NCBI RefSeq assembly: GCF_019649055.1
Contig: NW_026570441.1
Location: forward strand, 62,001 to 126,000
From: Paramacrobiotus metropolitanus
Taxonomy: Eukaryota; Tardigrada; Eutardigrada; Parachela; Macrobiotidae
Direction: 5' to 3'
DNA length: 64,000 bases
The first letter of the stretch is position 1. Each line of letters begins with the position of its first letter. The notes below the pieces were generated by a model. The model was not told the DNA's origin. It searched no databases and saw only the letters and a program-made list of their open reading frames with translations. This document shows, one piece after another, positions 22,658 through 33,024 of the stretch. The translations under genes and the position numbers were made by a program.

Positions 22658-23806
22658 TCAACTTATGGGTTCTGGTGGGTTCCACCGAGGTTTCCCGGTG
22701 GGTAGCATTCTGCGGTTGCCGCTTGAGGTCTGCGGGGCTTCTATCCTTCCAGTCCGAGGTGTAGGTGGACATGTTGCTGGTTGAGGCGGAACCGTTTTGC
22801 GGCTAGCTTCCTCAAGTTCTGTCTTCAGATCTCGGACCTGCATCAGAGCAATGCTTCGCTGCTCCTGCAGACCTTCTTTAAGCTTCTTCTGAGCTGCGGT
22901 TCGGTCGTCAAATTGGGCGATTTGGATGGCCAAGTCATCGGCGAACTTCCCGGTCCCGGCAATCTCATTCTGGATTGCCTCGATATTAGGTGCGAGTTCC
23001 GTCTGTTTTGGGTTCCCGGCTACCGTCCGCGGCATATGTGCTTCTTCCAAGCGGGATGGTGGCAGTGATGGGGTTGACAGGTTCATCGGGTATCCGACTA
23101 CTTGTGTCGGTGCCAACGGTGTGTTATACCCCATCAACTGAAGCTGGCCTCCTTGTGGCGGATCCGTGGTCATCTGATTGCACCATTGTGCAGACATCGG
23201 GAACAGCTGGGTGGGGCTGAAGTTCATCCCGGGCTGGGTCACCAACGATCCTATTGAGATCTGTTGGTGGACCGGAGTCATCGTATGGCCTGGGTTCATC
23301 GGGGTGAATGTCGTCAATAGTGCCATGTCGAGTCTGGCTACAAAGGTGGTCGGGACCTGACTGGGTCCCGGTAACCGTTGCGGATTGATCTGACCTATTG
23401 GGTCGGTCAATGTCGCCAAAGCATTCTGTCCGGTAATCACACTTAAATTGCGGAGTGGATCAGCTTCGCCGAACGTCATACCGGGAGGTGGGTTCCGTAG
23501 CGGGGTTGTCGTGGGTTGTAGGACCGTTCTCGACCCGACCGTTAACCCTGCTAAGACATCGGCAGTAAGGTTTGCCTGTACATTCCGTACCTGTGGCGCT
23601 GGTGTCCGAGTAGGTGGACTTGACTCGGCTCTCGAAGCTGTCCGTTCATATGGATGTGTTCGTCGATGGTCTCGTCGGCTGCTCCCCGATCCGCTGGATG
23701 GTGGGCCTCGTCGTCGGTCTGACATCGTTGAGGAAGCTGTGGAGACAAAGGAAATACGGCCTGGTAGCATTCTGAAACGGCCACGGGGGTTCAACTGAAG
23801 GTTCAA
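22658..23806 (-). CDS. G2 gene after integrase, coiled-coil protein
   Basis: Open frame of up to 382 codons. The likely start is an inner Met at about 23725 (MSDRRRGPPSSGSG), which matches the MSNRQR start of ORF3 in G1 and follows the same conserved spacer 17-mer. Ser/Arg/Pro-rich N-terminus, a Gln/Pro/Met-rich middle, then a coiled coil (about 22950-22780, KKLKEGLQEQRSIALMQVRD). No zinc block follows directly, unlike G1. Function unknown, probably structural. Confidence 0.5.
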   Translation of the reverse strand: MNLQLNPRGRFRMLPGRISFVSTASSTMSDRRRGPPSSGSGSSRRDHRRTHPYERTASRAESSPPTRTPAPQVRNVQANLTADVLAGLTVGSRTVLQPTTTPLRNPPPGMTFGEADPLRNLSVITGQNALATLTDPIGQINPQRLPGPSQVPTTFVARLDMALLTTFTPMNPGHTMTPVHQQISIGSLVTQPGMNFSPTQLFPMSAQWCNQMTTDPPQGGQLQLMGYNTPLAPTQVVGYPMNLSTPSLPPSRLEEAHMPRTVAGNPKQTELAPNIEAIQNEIAGTGKFADDLAIQIAQFDDRTAAQKKLKEGLQEQRSIALMQVRDLKTELEEASRKTVPPQPATCPPTPRTGRIEAPQTSSGNRRMLPTGKPRWNPPEPIS

Positions 23807-24153
23807 GGATACAACTGAAGAGGTTCCATCCCAACACCAAGGGTCCGTTCTTAACCCAGCTAATTCCTAGCTAAGCCCTAACTAATTCTAAGATATCTAT
23901 GGCCCTAATTTGCTGTTTGTGGTGTGGTGGATTTTGCTGTTTTGGATTTCTTTGCTGACTTCGCCTTCGGCTCGGCCCTTCTTTCGGTGATTCTTTCGAG
24001 GATGTCTTTGTGGGCTTCGTCTTCGACTACTTGAGCCTCCTCAAGCACTTCTTGAGCCGTTAACGTTGGCTTCTCGGCTGTCCTAGTCTTCCGTTTCGGA
24101 GCCGGGGGTTCAGCCTGGTTACTGGTCGATGCGGTCGGGGCCGGTGTGTCCGT

Positions 24154-24806
24154 TTACTTCTTTTCCCGCTTCTTCACCGATTTCTTCTTTTTAGCCGACT
24201 TTTCCTTCGGTGATTTAGGCTCCTTCGACTTTCTCGAGGTAGCCTTAGGCTTCTCGGCTATGTCTTCCGGCTTGTCCGGGGTAGCCTCGGCTGATTTGGC
24301 TGATTTGGCTAAGTCCACCGGTTGCCCCGGTGTAGCCGCAATTTCATCTTCTATGATAGCCTGCTTCTGCAATTCTTGCAGCGCTGCTGTTTCAAAGTCC
24401 GAAGAGGGCTTCTTTCTCGGTCGGCCTCGTTTACCTTTCGGCTTCTCCAGTTCGAGGTTGGCGACCGGACTTGGTTTGCCGGGCCGACCCTTATTGGGGT
24501 CCTGCACCGACGTTAAGTCCGTTCCTTAGGGTCTTTCGCCGGTTCTTAAGGATTTTCCTCGGCTGATTCAGCCTTTCGGGCCCGGGTATTGCGAGCGGGC
24601 CGACCCTCATGGGGGTCTGGCACCGTTGCAAGGTTGTTATCCGGGGCTCCCTCGGGTCGCTTCCGACCATAAGATCGGGTTATCCGTCGGCGCTTGTTCC
24701 TTGGGTGGTGCTTGCAGCGATACACCGGGACGACCTTCTCCTTTCCGGCGTCGACGTTCCGGAGCCATAAGTTGTTGGGTCCACGGTGGTCATGTACTGT
24801 CCACAC
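24154..24806 (-). pseudogene. G2 integrase C-terminal domain with AT-hook tail
   Basis: 24806-24546 carries the end of the integrase C-terminal domain (MWTVHDHRGPNNLWLRN), and 24507-24154 a highly basic tail. The tail has KRGRPRKKPSSDFETAALQE, an AT-hook core (RGRP) followed by the motif also present in G1, and ends in Lys-rich runs. A stop and frame change lie near 24540. The tail may tether integration complexes to AT-rich DNA or chromatin (inference). Confidence 0.6.
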
Positions 24807-24858
24807 TCCGTCGTATCGTTATTTCCTGGTGGGATCCTTATTGGGATACTCCACCAGA

Positions 24859-26231
24859 CTATGTCTTTTTTTCGGAAGTCCGGGGTTGACTTCTTTTTAT
24901 TATAGATTTCGGCACTCTTTTCGAAGGCTTCATCGATATTTCGATATTTGTCTTTGCGATGTCATGTGCCCGCTGGAGCCGTTCCTTCATCCGTCGGATG
25001 TACTGCTCCTTATCGGTGTACTGCTCCGGGGCGTTGGTTCCGGTAATGACATCCTGGGGTATGGTCATTTGGCGTCCGCACAGCATATAGTAGGGTGGAA
25101 ACCCGGTGGTCGCATGTTTCGCTCGGTTGATTCCGCATACCACATATTGCTGGGCTCGGTGCCATCGGTGACCATCCTTAGCGCCGCAGTAGTTCCTGAT
25201 TCCGTCCCATATCGTCTGCATGGAACTTTCAACCTGTCCTTGCCCTTCCGGGTGGTAGGCTGTTCCGAGCGTATGCTGGATTCCGAAGATCTTAGCCACC
25301 TTGGCGAAGGTCTTAGCCGTGAAGTGGGATCCTTGGTCCGTGTGAAGGTGGGTCGGCATGCCCTACTTCAATACGACCTCCTCCACAAGAAGTTTTCGAA
25401 CTCTTTTGCAGAGTTCGTCTTGGTTGCTCGGGCGATGGTAAACTTGGTGAACTGGTCGGTGATGACCGCGATATACTTGTATCCCTTTGACTCCGTCCGA
25501 GGCAAGGGTCCCAGGAAGTCCGCATATACACGGAACCAAGGCTCAGCGACTACCATCTTTTGAAGTTTACCGGGGGGTTTGGTCCGGGGCTTGTTCACCA
25601 GGGTACACCGGGGGCAGGTATCCACATAGTCGTGGACGTCGGTCAGCATTCGATCCCAATAGTACCGGAGCTTCGCTGCCTCCATAGTCTTCACGCGACC
25701 GAAGTGGTTGCCGGTCTTTCCGTCGTGAAGTGCCCGGATAATGCCTTTTTGCATAAAGAGCGGTACCACGAACCGCCGTTCCAGCTTGGTGTTATAGGTG
25801 GCCAACCGGTAAAGTACACCTCCGCTCATCTGGTACTGTTCCAGCAGCCGGGACTTGTGGTCCAGCTGATCTTGATTCTCGATTTCGTCGATCAGTTTCC
25901 GGAGGTAAGGGTCTCGGAGTTGCAGTCTGCGGAGCTCCTTATCCGACTCCATCGGTTTCTCTTCTTCATTCTCGGGTTCGCCTTGTGTACCCGAAGCCTC
26001 CGGTTCGGCTGTTCCGGTTACTCGTACCCTTGCGATTCCGACCCTCGACTCGCCTTGTGAGCCCGGATATTCCGGTACGATGACGTTAATTATCCTTACA
26101 TCCGCGGTTGCGAGGTCATTCCAGTCGGTGATGACTTTGCATCCGGGAAGCGGAGTATTCTTTGGTACTGGACGGCGCATTCTGGCCGTCTGCTTCCATC
26201 CCACCGCTCGGAGAGAACACTCGGGCCTCAT
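24859..26231 (-). pseudogene. G2 integrase, zinc domain and catalytic core
   Basis: 26231-25368 includes the connector, the zinc domain HDGKTGNHFGRVKT ... CPRC, and the core start RVYADFLGPLPRTESKGYKY with the first Asp. 25359-24859 continues with HTDQGSHFTAKTF (second Asp) and YHPEGQGQVESSMQ (Glu). The DDE set and HHCC ligands are all visible. A frameshift near 25365 divides the core. Confidence 0.75.
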
Positions 26232-26727
26232 CCGTTAAGCCTCCGGGTTCCAGGGTCTGGTCCGGGTTTCTTCGGCTTTTCTCCTTCTGAACCTTCCGTT
26301 GTACCCGTAGAGACCTTATTTGGATCTCATCTTTGAAGTCTTCAAAGTTGGGTACTTGGTCGAGTTCTTCATGAGGGTCGTTATCGTCGGGTCGTTCGAA
26401 TGGCCATCGAGACAGAGCATCCGCGTTATCGCAGAAAACTCCGGGCTTATACTCGATAGTGATATCCTTGCCTTGCAGAGCCAGTGCCCACCGTGTTAGC
26501 CGGGGGTTGACGCCGGGTCTATTGGACTCACAGCGCATCAAGTTTTGCACGGCTCGGTGGTCCGTTCGGACGGTGAAGCGTCCATGGTCGATGAAGTGTT
26601 TGAATTTCTGGACGGCCCAAACTACGGCTAAGCATTCCCATTCGGTGACTCCGTAGCTCTTCTCGGCTCCGTGGAGTACTCGGTTGGGAAAAGCTACCGG
26701 GTGGTTTTTCTTGTGACAACACTGACG
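26116..26727 (-). pseudogene. G2 RNase H fragment
   Basis: Starts abruptly at about 26727 and reads KKNHPVAFPNRVLHGAEKSY, then [32 protein letters not shown] and YKPGVFCDNADALSRWPFE. The part with the first catalytic Asp is absent, cut where the LTR-like sequence starts. Homology with G1 stops at the same base, so this is an insertion or deletion junction. Confidence 0.75.
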
Positions 26728-26730
26728 TGT

Positions 26731-27947
26731 GGGAGCTACACACATCCGTACGTAATCCTTATTAATGTAATTACTGTACGCCTTTCTCCTACGTCACTGC
26801 GGTTGTTCCTTATCGCTATCTGTGATTCGTCTGTTCTCATCTTGATAGCGATGTATCTCGTGCTCCTAGAAGTCTATATAAGATCCTGCTTCCTGTGTTT
26901 AACGTAGTCAGTCTGGATCACTCTAGACTGGCAACTTACTTTTAACTTTCCTGTGTTGTGCATATGATTGTGTGTTAGCGAAGTAAAGCATCTTCTGTGA
27001 TCAATTGATTGATTGATTGATTTGGGAGTTGTTCTACCCACTGAGCAAGGCAGGGATAGTGACTACGACAATCCCGTCCGGAGAGTCGTTAGTCAATCGC
27101 GTACTTCTTAGTACCGTTGGCAGTCGCATAATACGACATGGCGCCCACCGATGGTTCGTAATTTTTCCCGATGTTACAGTAAAAATCGTGGATGGTATTT
27201 TGCGAGTGAATGTGTGTGAATGGTCTGTAGAAAGGCGTTGAACCGTATGGTACGCCGAAGGAGGTCAGCGTTCCTGATCTGACCTAGGGTTTTTTTTATT
27301 GGGTGAGCTTCCTCCCCGGGCTGAGCTTCCTCGCCCAATAATTGGCTGAGCTTCCTCGCCATATAAATTATAATTAAAATCGGACCGAAGTCAGCAGTAA
27401 AACAGCAGTCGAAACCTTAAAGGTCGACTGTGTTGGCGAATAAATCGCACAAATTGTGGGTAATTTCCGGGTTAGCTGCGCAAAGCAGTAACCGCGGTGA
27501 ATAAAGTATAATCGCAGTGTCAGTGTGCCTGGCCTGCAGTCAGTCAGTAGCTGTAGATTGCATCAGGGCTAAAGCCATTGTAATTGGCCAGCCTAGATAA
27601 AATCTTCAGCAGTGCAAACAAAAGGCAGCCGAAATCGGTAGCCAAATCAGCAGCCAGCAGTGACTGACGGCTAAAACGTAAACAAAACAGGTAGTCGGTG
27701 ACTGACCTGTAGCAGTAGGGAAAATTAAGATTTAAACCGTAGTTGAGACCGCAAAGGTTTCCTACAGTAAACAATTATAGGGAATTATACTGCATACCGT
27801 TTCAAACCTAAAAGGAGAATCGGGAGCGGATATAAGGCGGCAAAAGCGCTGCTGTATTTTGGCACAACAGCCAGAATACAAATAAAATAAAAGTAGTTTA
27901 CTTGGGTAGATTAACCGCAAAGGTTAACGACCAAATACAGCTACATA
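26731..27947 (+). promoter_or_regulatory. LTR/promoter-like region and leader of a plus-strand element
   Basis: Starts TGTGGGAGCTACAC exactly where G2 is cut. TATA box TATATAAG at about 26875, a GATTGATT run near 27003, and a possible LTR end ACGACA near 27069. A second TATA-like site CATATAAAT is at about 27361, after three copies of GAGCTTCCTC-CC (27306, 27324, 27348). The leader from about 27390 to 27947 is rich in CAGCAG/CAGTCAG words and has no long gene. The exact LTR ends and primer site are not certain. Confidence 0.5.
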
Positions 27948-30540
27948 ATGTCGGATACAATGAACGCGAAAACAACGCAGCTGGTCACAATTGACCCGAA
28001 GCGAGTGATATTAGGCCCATGTGAGGCGGTATCACAGCAGAAAAAATTTAAATTTAATGCGAAAGTAATTCCTCTGGGACTGATGTACGAGGCGTTGGGA
28101 GTTGAACCTCCCAGCCAACCAAAAGCTTTTTGCGGAAGAACCTGGGTTGACTACCAGGAAATCGGACAGTTTGCAAACCCTTAACCTAGAGCACCGTTCT
28201 ACTACTGTGGTTGGGTAGAGTCGGAACAGTGCATACCGGAAGTATATCTAGATATTTCCGAAGAAGAATTTCAGGAAGCGGTTAAGCGGGCACATCAACA
28301 GTTGCCCGAGTATAAAAAGAAAATGGAAGAGCGAAGAGCAGCAGTATCTGCAAGCGGGCAGCCGCAGCTTCCAGAACCGACTCGTCAGACGCGAAGTACG
28401 CAGGACTTGTCGAATGTAAACGCACAGACAGAGGCGACTGGAAGTAAGTCAGTACAGGAAGCTGACATCCCGGTTGAGCAGCTAATTCAGGTGGATGATC
28501 AGCGTGAAGTGGTTTCAGAAGGCGCAAAGCCAATAGATTTTTCGAAAATTACAAGAAGAGAATCGACGGCACAGTCGCCGATATCCGATGAAGAAAACTT
28601 CCTGTCAGCGGCTGTTTCACCGGAACACAATCAGATGAATTTTGAACTTGATCAGTCGTTCAACGAAGATCTGGCTATAAGCGGCAATATTACGGTAGAG
28701 TCGGAAGTGATGGTAGTTCATCCTTCGCAGTCGTATTTGAGGAAAATTCTGGCAGAAACAGGTTTCGCTCCTCCCGATAACGCTTTTATGGAAAAAGTGG
28801 CGCAGGTTGATAAAGCACTTGAGGCGACAAAAACGGATAATGATGTTGCCCTTGTAGCACGGCAGTCAACCGGCACGGTGTTTAAAAGTATTCGCAGACT
28901 GATCGGCTCTTTTAACAGCAGTGTTCAGTCCATGGGTCAGATCCGGCAGTTGAATACTGATCTGGAAAAAGAACAAGAAGATAAAAATTTTTTTCGTGCA
29001 AAGTACAACGAAACGCGCGTTAAGCTAAACGAAGCGGGAGAAGAAATATTTCGTTTAAATGAGAAAGTTTGGTCAAACGAAAGAAATTTAATGACATACC
29101 GGGATAATATGAATGATTTAAAGGGTGAACTGGACGAGAACGAGATTACAAAGAACGAGATTTGTTAAGAGATGTTAATCGCAGAATGGAAACTTACCTG
29201 GAAGATGCCAGAGGAGAACTGGATGAGTTTCGCAGCTCCGAGCTGGCACAGTCTCAAAGTACTCAGTCTAGCGCTGTGTTAAAAAATGAAGTATCGTCCT
29301 TGAAGGATCAGCTCGATCAGGTTCAGAATGAACTGAAAAATGAGAAATATAATAATGCGAAAACGACGACAAATTATAATGATATGGCTGTGCAGCGTAA
29401 GAAATTTTGGGATGAGCTGCAGGAATTAAAGCAGAAATTTGTACCAGAATCGGAACGGGTATCCAAACTGGAAGAAGAGTTAGCGATTTGTCGCTCCCAA
29501 AATGATTTTATGCATCAATCAGCGCGTACAGTGTTGTCAACAACCTGTAAAGATAATGAAGAAGCATTACAAGCACAAATAGCGCAGCTGAAAGTTGATT
29601 ATACAAATGAAAAGCAAGCTAAAGAAAAGGCGCAGAAAGATTATACTGCTGCTAAAAATAAGAAATGCACGGCCTGTGATACGGCAAATACGGCTAAGGA
29701 AAAAGCGCAAGCTGCGGCTTATGAAAAACAGGAAGAAGTCACTCAGTTGAGTGTGAGAAAATAATCAGCTGAACACGGCTCTGCGCGAAAGCGATCAAAC
29801 GGTCAAAAATATGCAGACAGAATTTGCTGGTTTTCAACAGGAATTAATGCACTACAGAAATCAGAATGTACGCTATGGTGGTGGACAAGCAGTTTATCAA
29901 CCGGAAGTACCTGTCGGTACGGGTGAAGTCCGAGCGCCTCCGCGTATGTCGCAATATGACGGGCAGAATTTTGGCCCTTCCGGGTTGAATGTATCCCAGC
30001 CGTATCAGCAAGTGCACCCGCCACAGGGTTCGGTATTGATAAATAATTCAGCTGTCCCACTTGCCCCGGTTCATCTGCAGTTGCAACCACAGGTTCCTGT
30101 GCGTCCGATTTTTATTTCGCAAAATGCATTACGTGTCGAGAGTCGGGATATTGCACGTGGTAATGCGCATCCAGAACAAAATGTTCCGCCTCAAAATGTC
30201 AATAGTAATGGTAATGCTCATCCAGGTGCGGTCGGTCATGGTGCAGTCTCACCTCGTGGTGGAAGTCCTGCTTTGTCCGTGTGTTCCAGTGCTTCCCTAG
30301 AATCAGCAGTTCAGCTGTTAGTTGAACAGAACAAAATCGCAACGGAACAGAACAAAGCACAAATCGAAAATTAAAGTAAAATGCTGGAGTTGTTAATTGC
30401 TCAAACTAAAAACTCTTCAAGAAGAACCGAAAAGCTAATGCATTTACAGCCGTATGAAAATGCAAAGAAATCAGGTCCAATTGACCAAAGTAGTGTACCC
30501 GCTGAAGTGACTGCTTTTGGCGCACATTTTAGCGCTGATC
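27948..30540 (+). pseudogene. Coiled-coil Gag-like gene, cut at the Polinton side
   Basis: Starts at ATG 27948 (MSDTMNAKTTQLV). About 130 residues of globular N-terminus, a Gln/Ser-rich linker, then a very long coiled coil (about 28930-29760), a Pro/Gln/Val-rich part (29850-30300) and a helical end (SVCSSASLESAVQLLVEQNK). Breaks: in-frame TAA at 28182-28184, frameshifts near 29160 and 29755, in-frame TAA at 30372-30374. Coding sense fades at about 30540 where promoter-like repeats begin. Layout resembles Gag parts ahead of capsid in G1, but no capsid or knuckle is present. It could also be an unrelated structural protein. Confidence 0.5.
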
Positions 30541-30550
30541 TGACTGACAC

Positions 30551-30716
30551 TCTGAATGGTCAGACACGCCCCCGCCCCTCTCTGATTGGTCAGACACGCC
30601 CCATTCTCTGATTGGTCGGACACGCCCCATTCTCTGATTGGTTGGAACCGAACCGTTCAGAACCGAACCGCCAGAACCGAACCGGTCAGAACCGAACCGA
30701 GACCGGCCGAACCGTA
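30551..30716. repeat. CCAAT-type 26-base repeats and AACCGAACCG repeats
   Basis: Repeats of about 26 bases, TCTCTGATTGGTCAGACACGCCCC, start near 30551, 30579, 30605 and 30631 (the first and last partial). Each carries ATTGG (inverted CCAAT box; ATGG in the first) and most carry CACGCCCC. They run into four copies of AGAACCGAACCG-like units (30641-30713). They lie between the coiled-coil gene and the Polinton, just beyond the 3' end of ARH-BIR, and may be part of the viral terminus. Confidence 0.6.
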
Positions 30717-30717
30717 C

Positions 30718-30757
30718 TTTACCCCCTTTCTTTTGTTTATTTTTCCCCACCCTCTTT
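30718..30757 (-). repeat. Left copy of inverted 3'-flank repeat
   Basis: TTTACCCCCTTTCTTTTG and ATTTTTCCCCACCC here match, in reverse complement and with few changes, 41201-41241 beyond the IAP gene. Both copies lie just downstream of BIR-containing genes and hold AATAAA-like words in the gene's sense. They look like a duplicated terminator/3'UTR. Confidence 0.6.
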
Positions 30758-30804
30758 TATTTTGTTTCACCGAATAACAACGAATAAAGTTTAATCAAAA
30801 CAAA

Positions 30805-31983
30805 TCAGGCCGCATGAACATGCGCAGGAGTAGCAGTACAGTCTTTGACAAAAATACAATTTCGGTTAAATTTCTGATGGTCATTGTACGGATCTCCCGG
30901 TGTCCAGTTGCTCATTGTAAACCGACAGTAATGACATTTAACTGTATCATCAGATCCGGTGTAGTACAGTCCCGTTCTTGCCATGGCGCCGGCAGAAGGC
31001 AGGAGGTGTGGCCAGTTTTCAAAAGTGCTGAGTGGTCCGTTGGGGCCGTGCAGTGTGGAAACGTACTTGTACAGTTCTTCGTCTAAGGTATACATCTGCT
31101 CCTATCCATCCCACATGCCCACCATTTCGTCAGGTATACCTGAGAATCCGGACCAGGCTCCTGCAATGGCACAAGCCATGGTCCCAATGGCATCAGTGCA
31201 TCCTCCGGTTAACATTGCCGCATGAAGGGTGGCCTCAAAGGGGCAACCGCTGCGGCGACCAATAGCAGCACAGTAAATGGCAACCGGAACTACGTCCAAA
31301 GGGCTGGTACCGACGCCAATGGCTTTGAACAGTTTTTCCTTTGGTTCAGCGCGTTGCGCGTAGTCCAGCACCATCATCATACGTGTATAAAATTTCTGAC
31401 GTACAGAATCGGGGAGAGATTTATTGCTTTAGTCAACAAGAGCGGAGAGAAACTCAAGCTCCTTTATCTTTTTATTCTTTAGAACCAGACTGATGGCGTA
31501 GGCCTGCAGCTGTGCCCCAGCGGCGGCGTCATTGGAAGAGTGGGTGAGCCGGGCTACACGGTCTACAGAGAAACTCATCTGCTCCGTACGATTGTAAAAG
31601 TACAAGGGAAACGCCGTTATCCAAGTGGCAGCGTCACACTCTGTGCCTCGGTTACGGACTGTCGTAGCCGCAGCGGTCCAGTCTTTTGGGGGAGAATGTT
31701 TCCAACTGGCAATAATGGTGGTCAGTTCACCAAAAGCTCGGCGTTTAGTGTAGTTGTGGTAAAAGGTTTGGCTACATCGCCTTGCGGCATTCTCCAAAGA
31801 AAAGAAGCCGGTATCCAGTAGAGACTTGGCGTAAGCGTGCGTTATTAGGAATTTCTCCCAGTAAGTCGAGACCTTGCTCCGCACTCCCGCCAAGTTCATG
31901 TGGCAGGAGGTAGGTCGTCTCAGGGGTGTGCCGATGCATTCTCCAATCAAAGCGCCTAATAAACAACCTTTGTACTGATCCAT
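30805..31983 (-). pseudogene. ADP-ribosylhydrolase (ARH/DraG type) fused to a BIR domain
   Basis: One frame of 393 codons, interrupted only by TAA at 31429-31431 and TAG at 31102-31104. The N-terminal part is ARH-like: YKGCLLGALIGECIGTP, GTECDAATWITAFPLYF, LTHSSNDAAAGAQLQAYAI, then HAAMLTGGCTDAIGTMACAIAGAW. These are the metal-site and glycine blocks of ADP-ribosylglycohydrolases, which remove ADP-ribose from proteins. Two codons after the TAG begins a BIR: FENWPHLLPSAGAMARTGLY and KCHYC, with CX2CX15HX6C spacing, one residue short of the usual BIR. Upstream lies the divergent ACTGGCG repeat promoter. I know of no such fusion. If the TAG was a sense codon it was one protein; otherwise two adjoining genes. 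Immune or cell-death modulation is an inference. Confidence 0.75.
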
Positions 31984-32045
31984 GGCGTTCAGAATTGCGA
32001 ACGAATTCCTATTCCAGCCAGCTAAGATAGACCACGTCGTTTTCA

Positions 32046-32206
32046 GAAATCAAACTGGCGCTGACCCGCATTCTGTCTCGGCCTCCCTCATTTTACAATG
32101 GGTAATCCAAACTGGCGCTGACCTAGATTCTTTGTTCTTAGCTAATCCAAACTGGTGCTGACCCACATTCTCTCTCATTTGACAATGGGTAATCCAAACT
32201 GGCGAT
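32046..32206. promoter_or_regulatory. Divergent promoter with four AACTGGCG repeats
   Basis: Four copies of an AATCCAAACTGGCGCTGACC-type unit: AACTGGCG at 32053-32060, 32110-32117 and 32197-32204, and the variant AACTGGTG at 32150-32157. TTTTACAATGGG and TTTGACAATGGG recur between. It sits between the minus-strand ARH-BIR gene and the plus-strand PC4-like gene. The ATG at 32205 arises from the last repeat copy (GCGATGACC instead of GCGCTGACC), so it is probably not the true start of the next gene. Confidence 0.7.
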
Positions 32207-32288
32207 GACCACGTTTTCTTCAGTTATTACGAATTCTCCACAAGATAGTTTCTGTCGACAGTCAGTGTTTCGGCACTGCGCTTTCAGA

Positions 32289-32969
32289 ATGTATTTCGAC
32301 CTTTCGGAATTTACTTTTACTCCAGCGCAACGGGAATACTACTCTTCTGGATCGTTCCATTTAAAGTTTTTATATTCTGGAGAAATTCAAATCATCGGCT
32401 TTCGTTGTTACAAGAAGTCTTTGTCACTTTTGATCGCGGAATTTTTGCAGATTCTCAGTTTTGTACGTGATTATTCGTACAACATACCTGTTTCTGTTGA
32501 CGGTGATCGTTGTCACAACAAATCCTCGTTCACGAAGGATTTCGGTAATGGCTTATTGGCGAAACGCATAACTGTTAACGGGGTCATTGTCATTCAAATC
32601 GACCGTTTCACAAGTACCGACGCGAATTCTGATAGTCGCGCGAGAATTCCCAAAAAAGGAATTACTTTATTGAGGGATCTAAAGTGGGATGATTTACGGC
32701 GTTCACTGGCATCCATTCAGAACTTTAATTGTCATCCGTAACCCTTGGAATTCCGTCACGAATGCGCCTCGGCCATTGTTTCGCTTGCCAACGACCAAAC
32801 GAATGGTGACGTGTGGAAAACTGCACAGGACGAGGCTTTGCTTTACCGCTTAGAAACGAAGTACATCGATACACTGTCCAAATACAGCGTCTATGACGTC
32901 ACTGGCGCTCCATCGCCAGTCGAATTTTTTCGCCAGTGGAATTTCAACATCGTAAGTCTTCAAGCGTAA
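32289..32969 (+). pseudogene. PC4/Sub1-like ssDNA-binding transcription cofactor (A)
   Basis: I use the ATG at 32289 because the in-frame ATG at 32205 falls within a promoter repeat. The middle (about 32556-32720) reads KRITVNGVIVIQIDRF, then IPKKGITLLRDLKWDDLRRS. That fits the beta-strand, then KGISL....W..L, pattern of the PC4 family, which binds single-stranded DNA and acts at RNA polymerase II promoters. An in-frame TAA at 32739-32741 precedes 75 more codons with coding sense that end at 32969. The call rests on motif pattern only. Confidence 0.55.
32900..32938. promoter_or_regulatory. ACTGGCG motif cluster upstream of PC4-like B
   Basis: CACTGGCG (32900-32907), CGCCAGT (32914-32920) and CGCCAGTG (32931-32938) lie inside the end of the upstream gene, about 87-125 bases before the next start at 33025. 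Same motif as the divergent promoter at 32.1 kb. Confidence 0.55.
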
Positions 32970-33024
32970 CTACATTTCAAAGAACATTTAGTTTGATGTC
33001 GACCGCTCTCCTGTTGACATCAAA

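Larger units (their letters stand above)
17580..26730 (-). mobile_element. G2: second, truncated Gypsy-like element related to G1
   Basis: Minus-strand relative of G1 that keeps RNase H, integrase with AT-hook tail, and downstream genes. RT, protease and Gag are missing: the element stops inside RNase H at about 26727, where an LTR-like plus-strand sequence begins. G2 integrase is less damaged than that of G1. It differs from G1 in a 3 kb insertion of coding-like sequence between integrase and the zinc-finger block, and in an inserted inverted-repeat element at 21954-22488. Confidence 0.75.

Noticed and set aside
32205-32205. ATG 32205 as start of the PC4-like gene
   Set aside because: It lies in a promoter repeat unit and differs from its sister units by one base.
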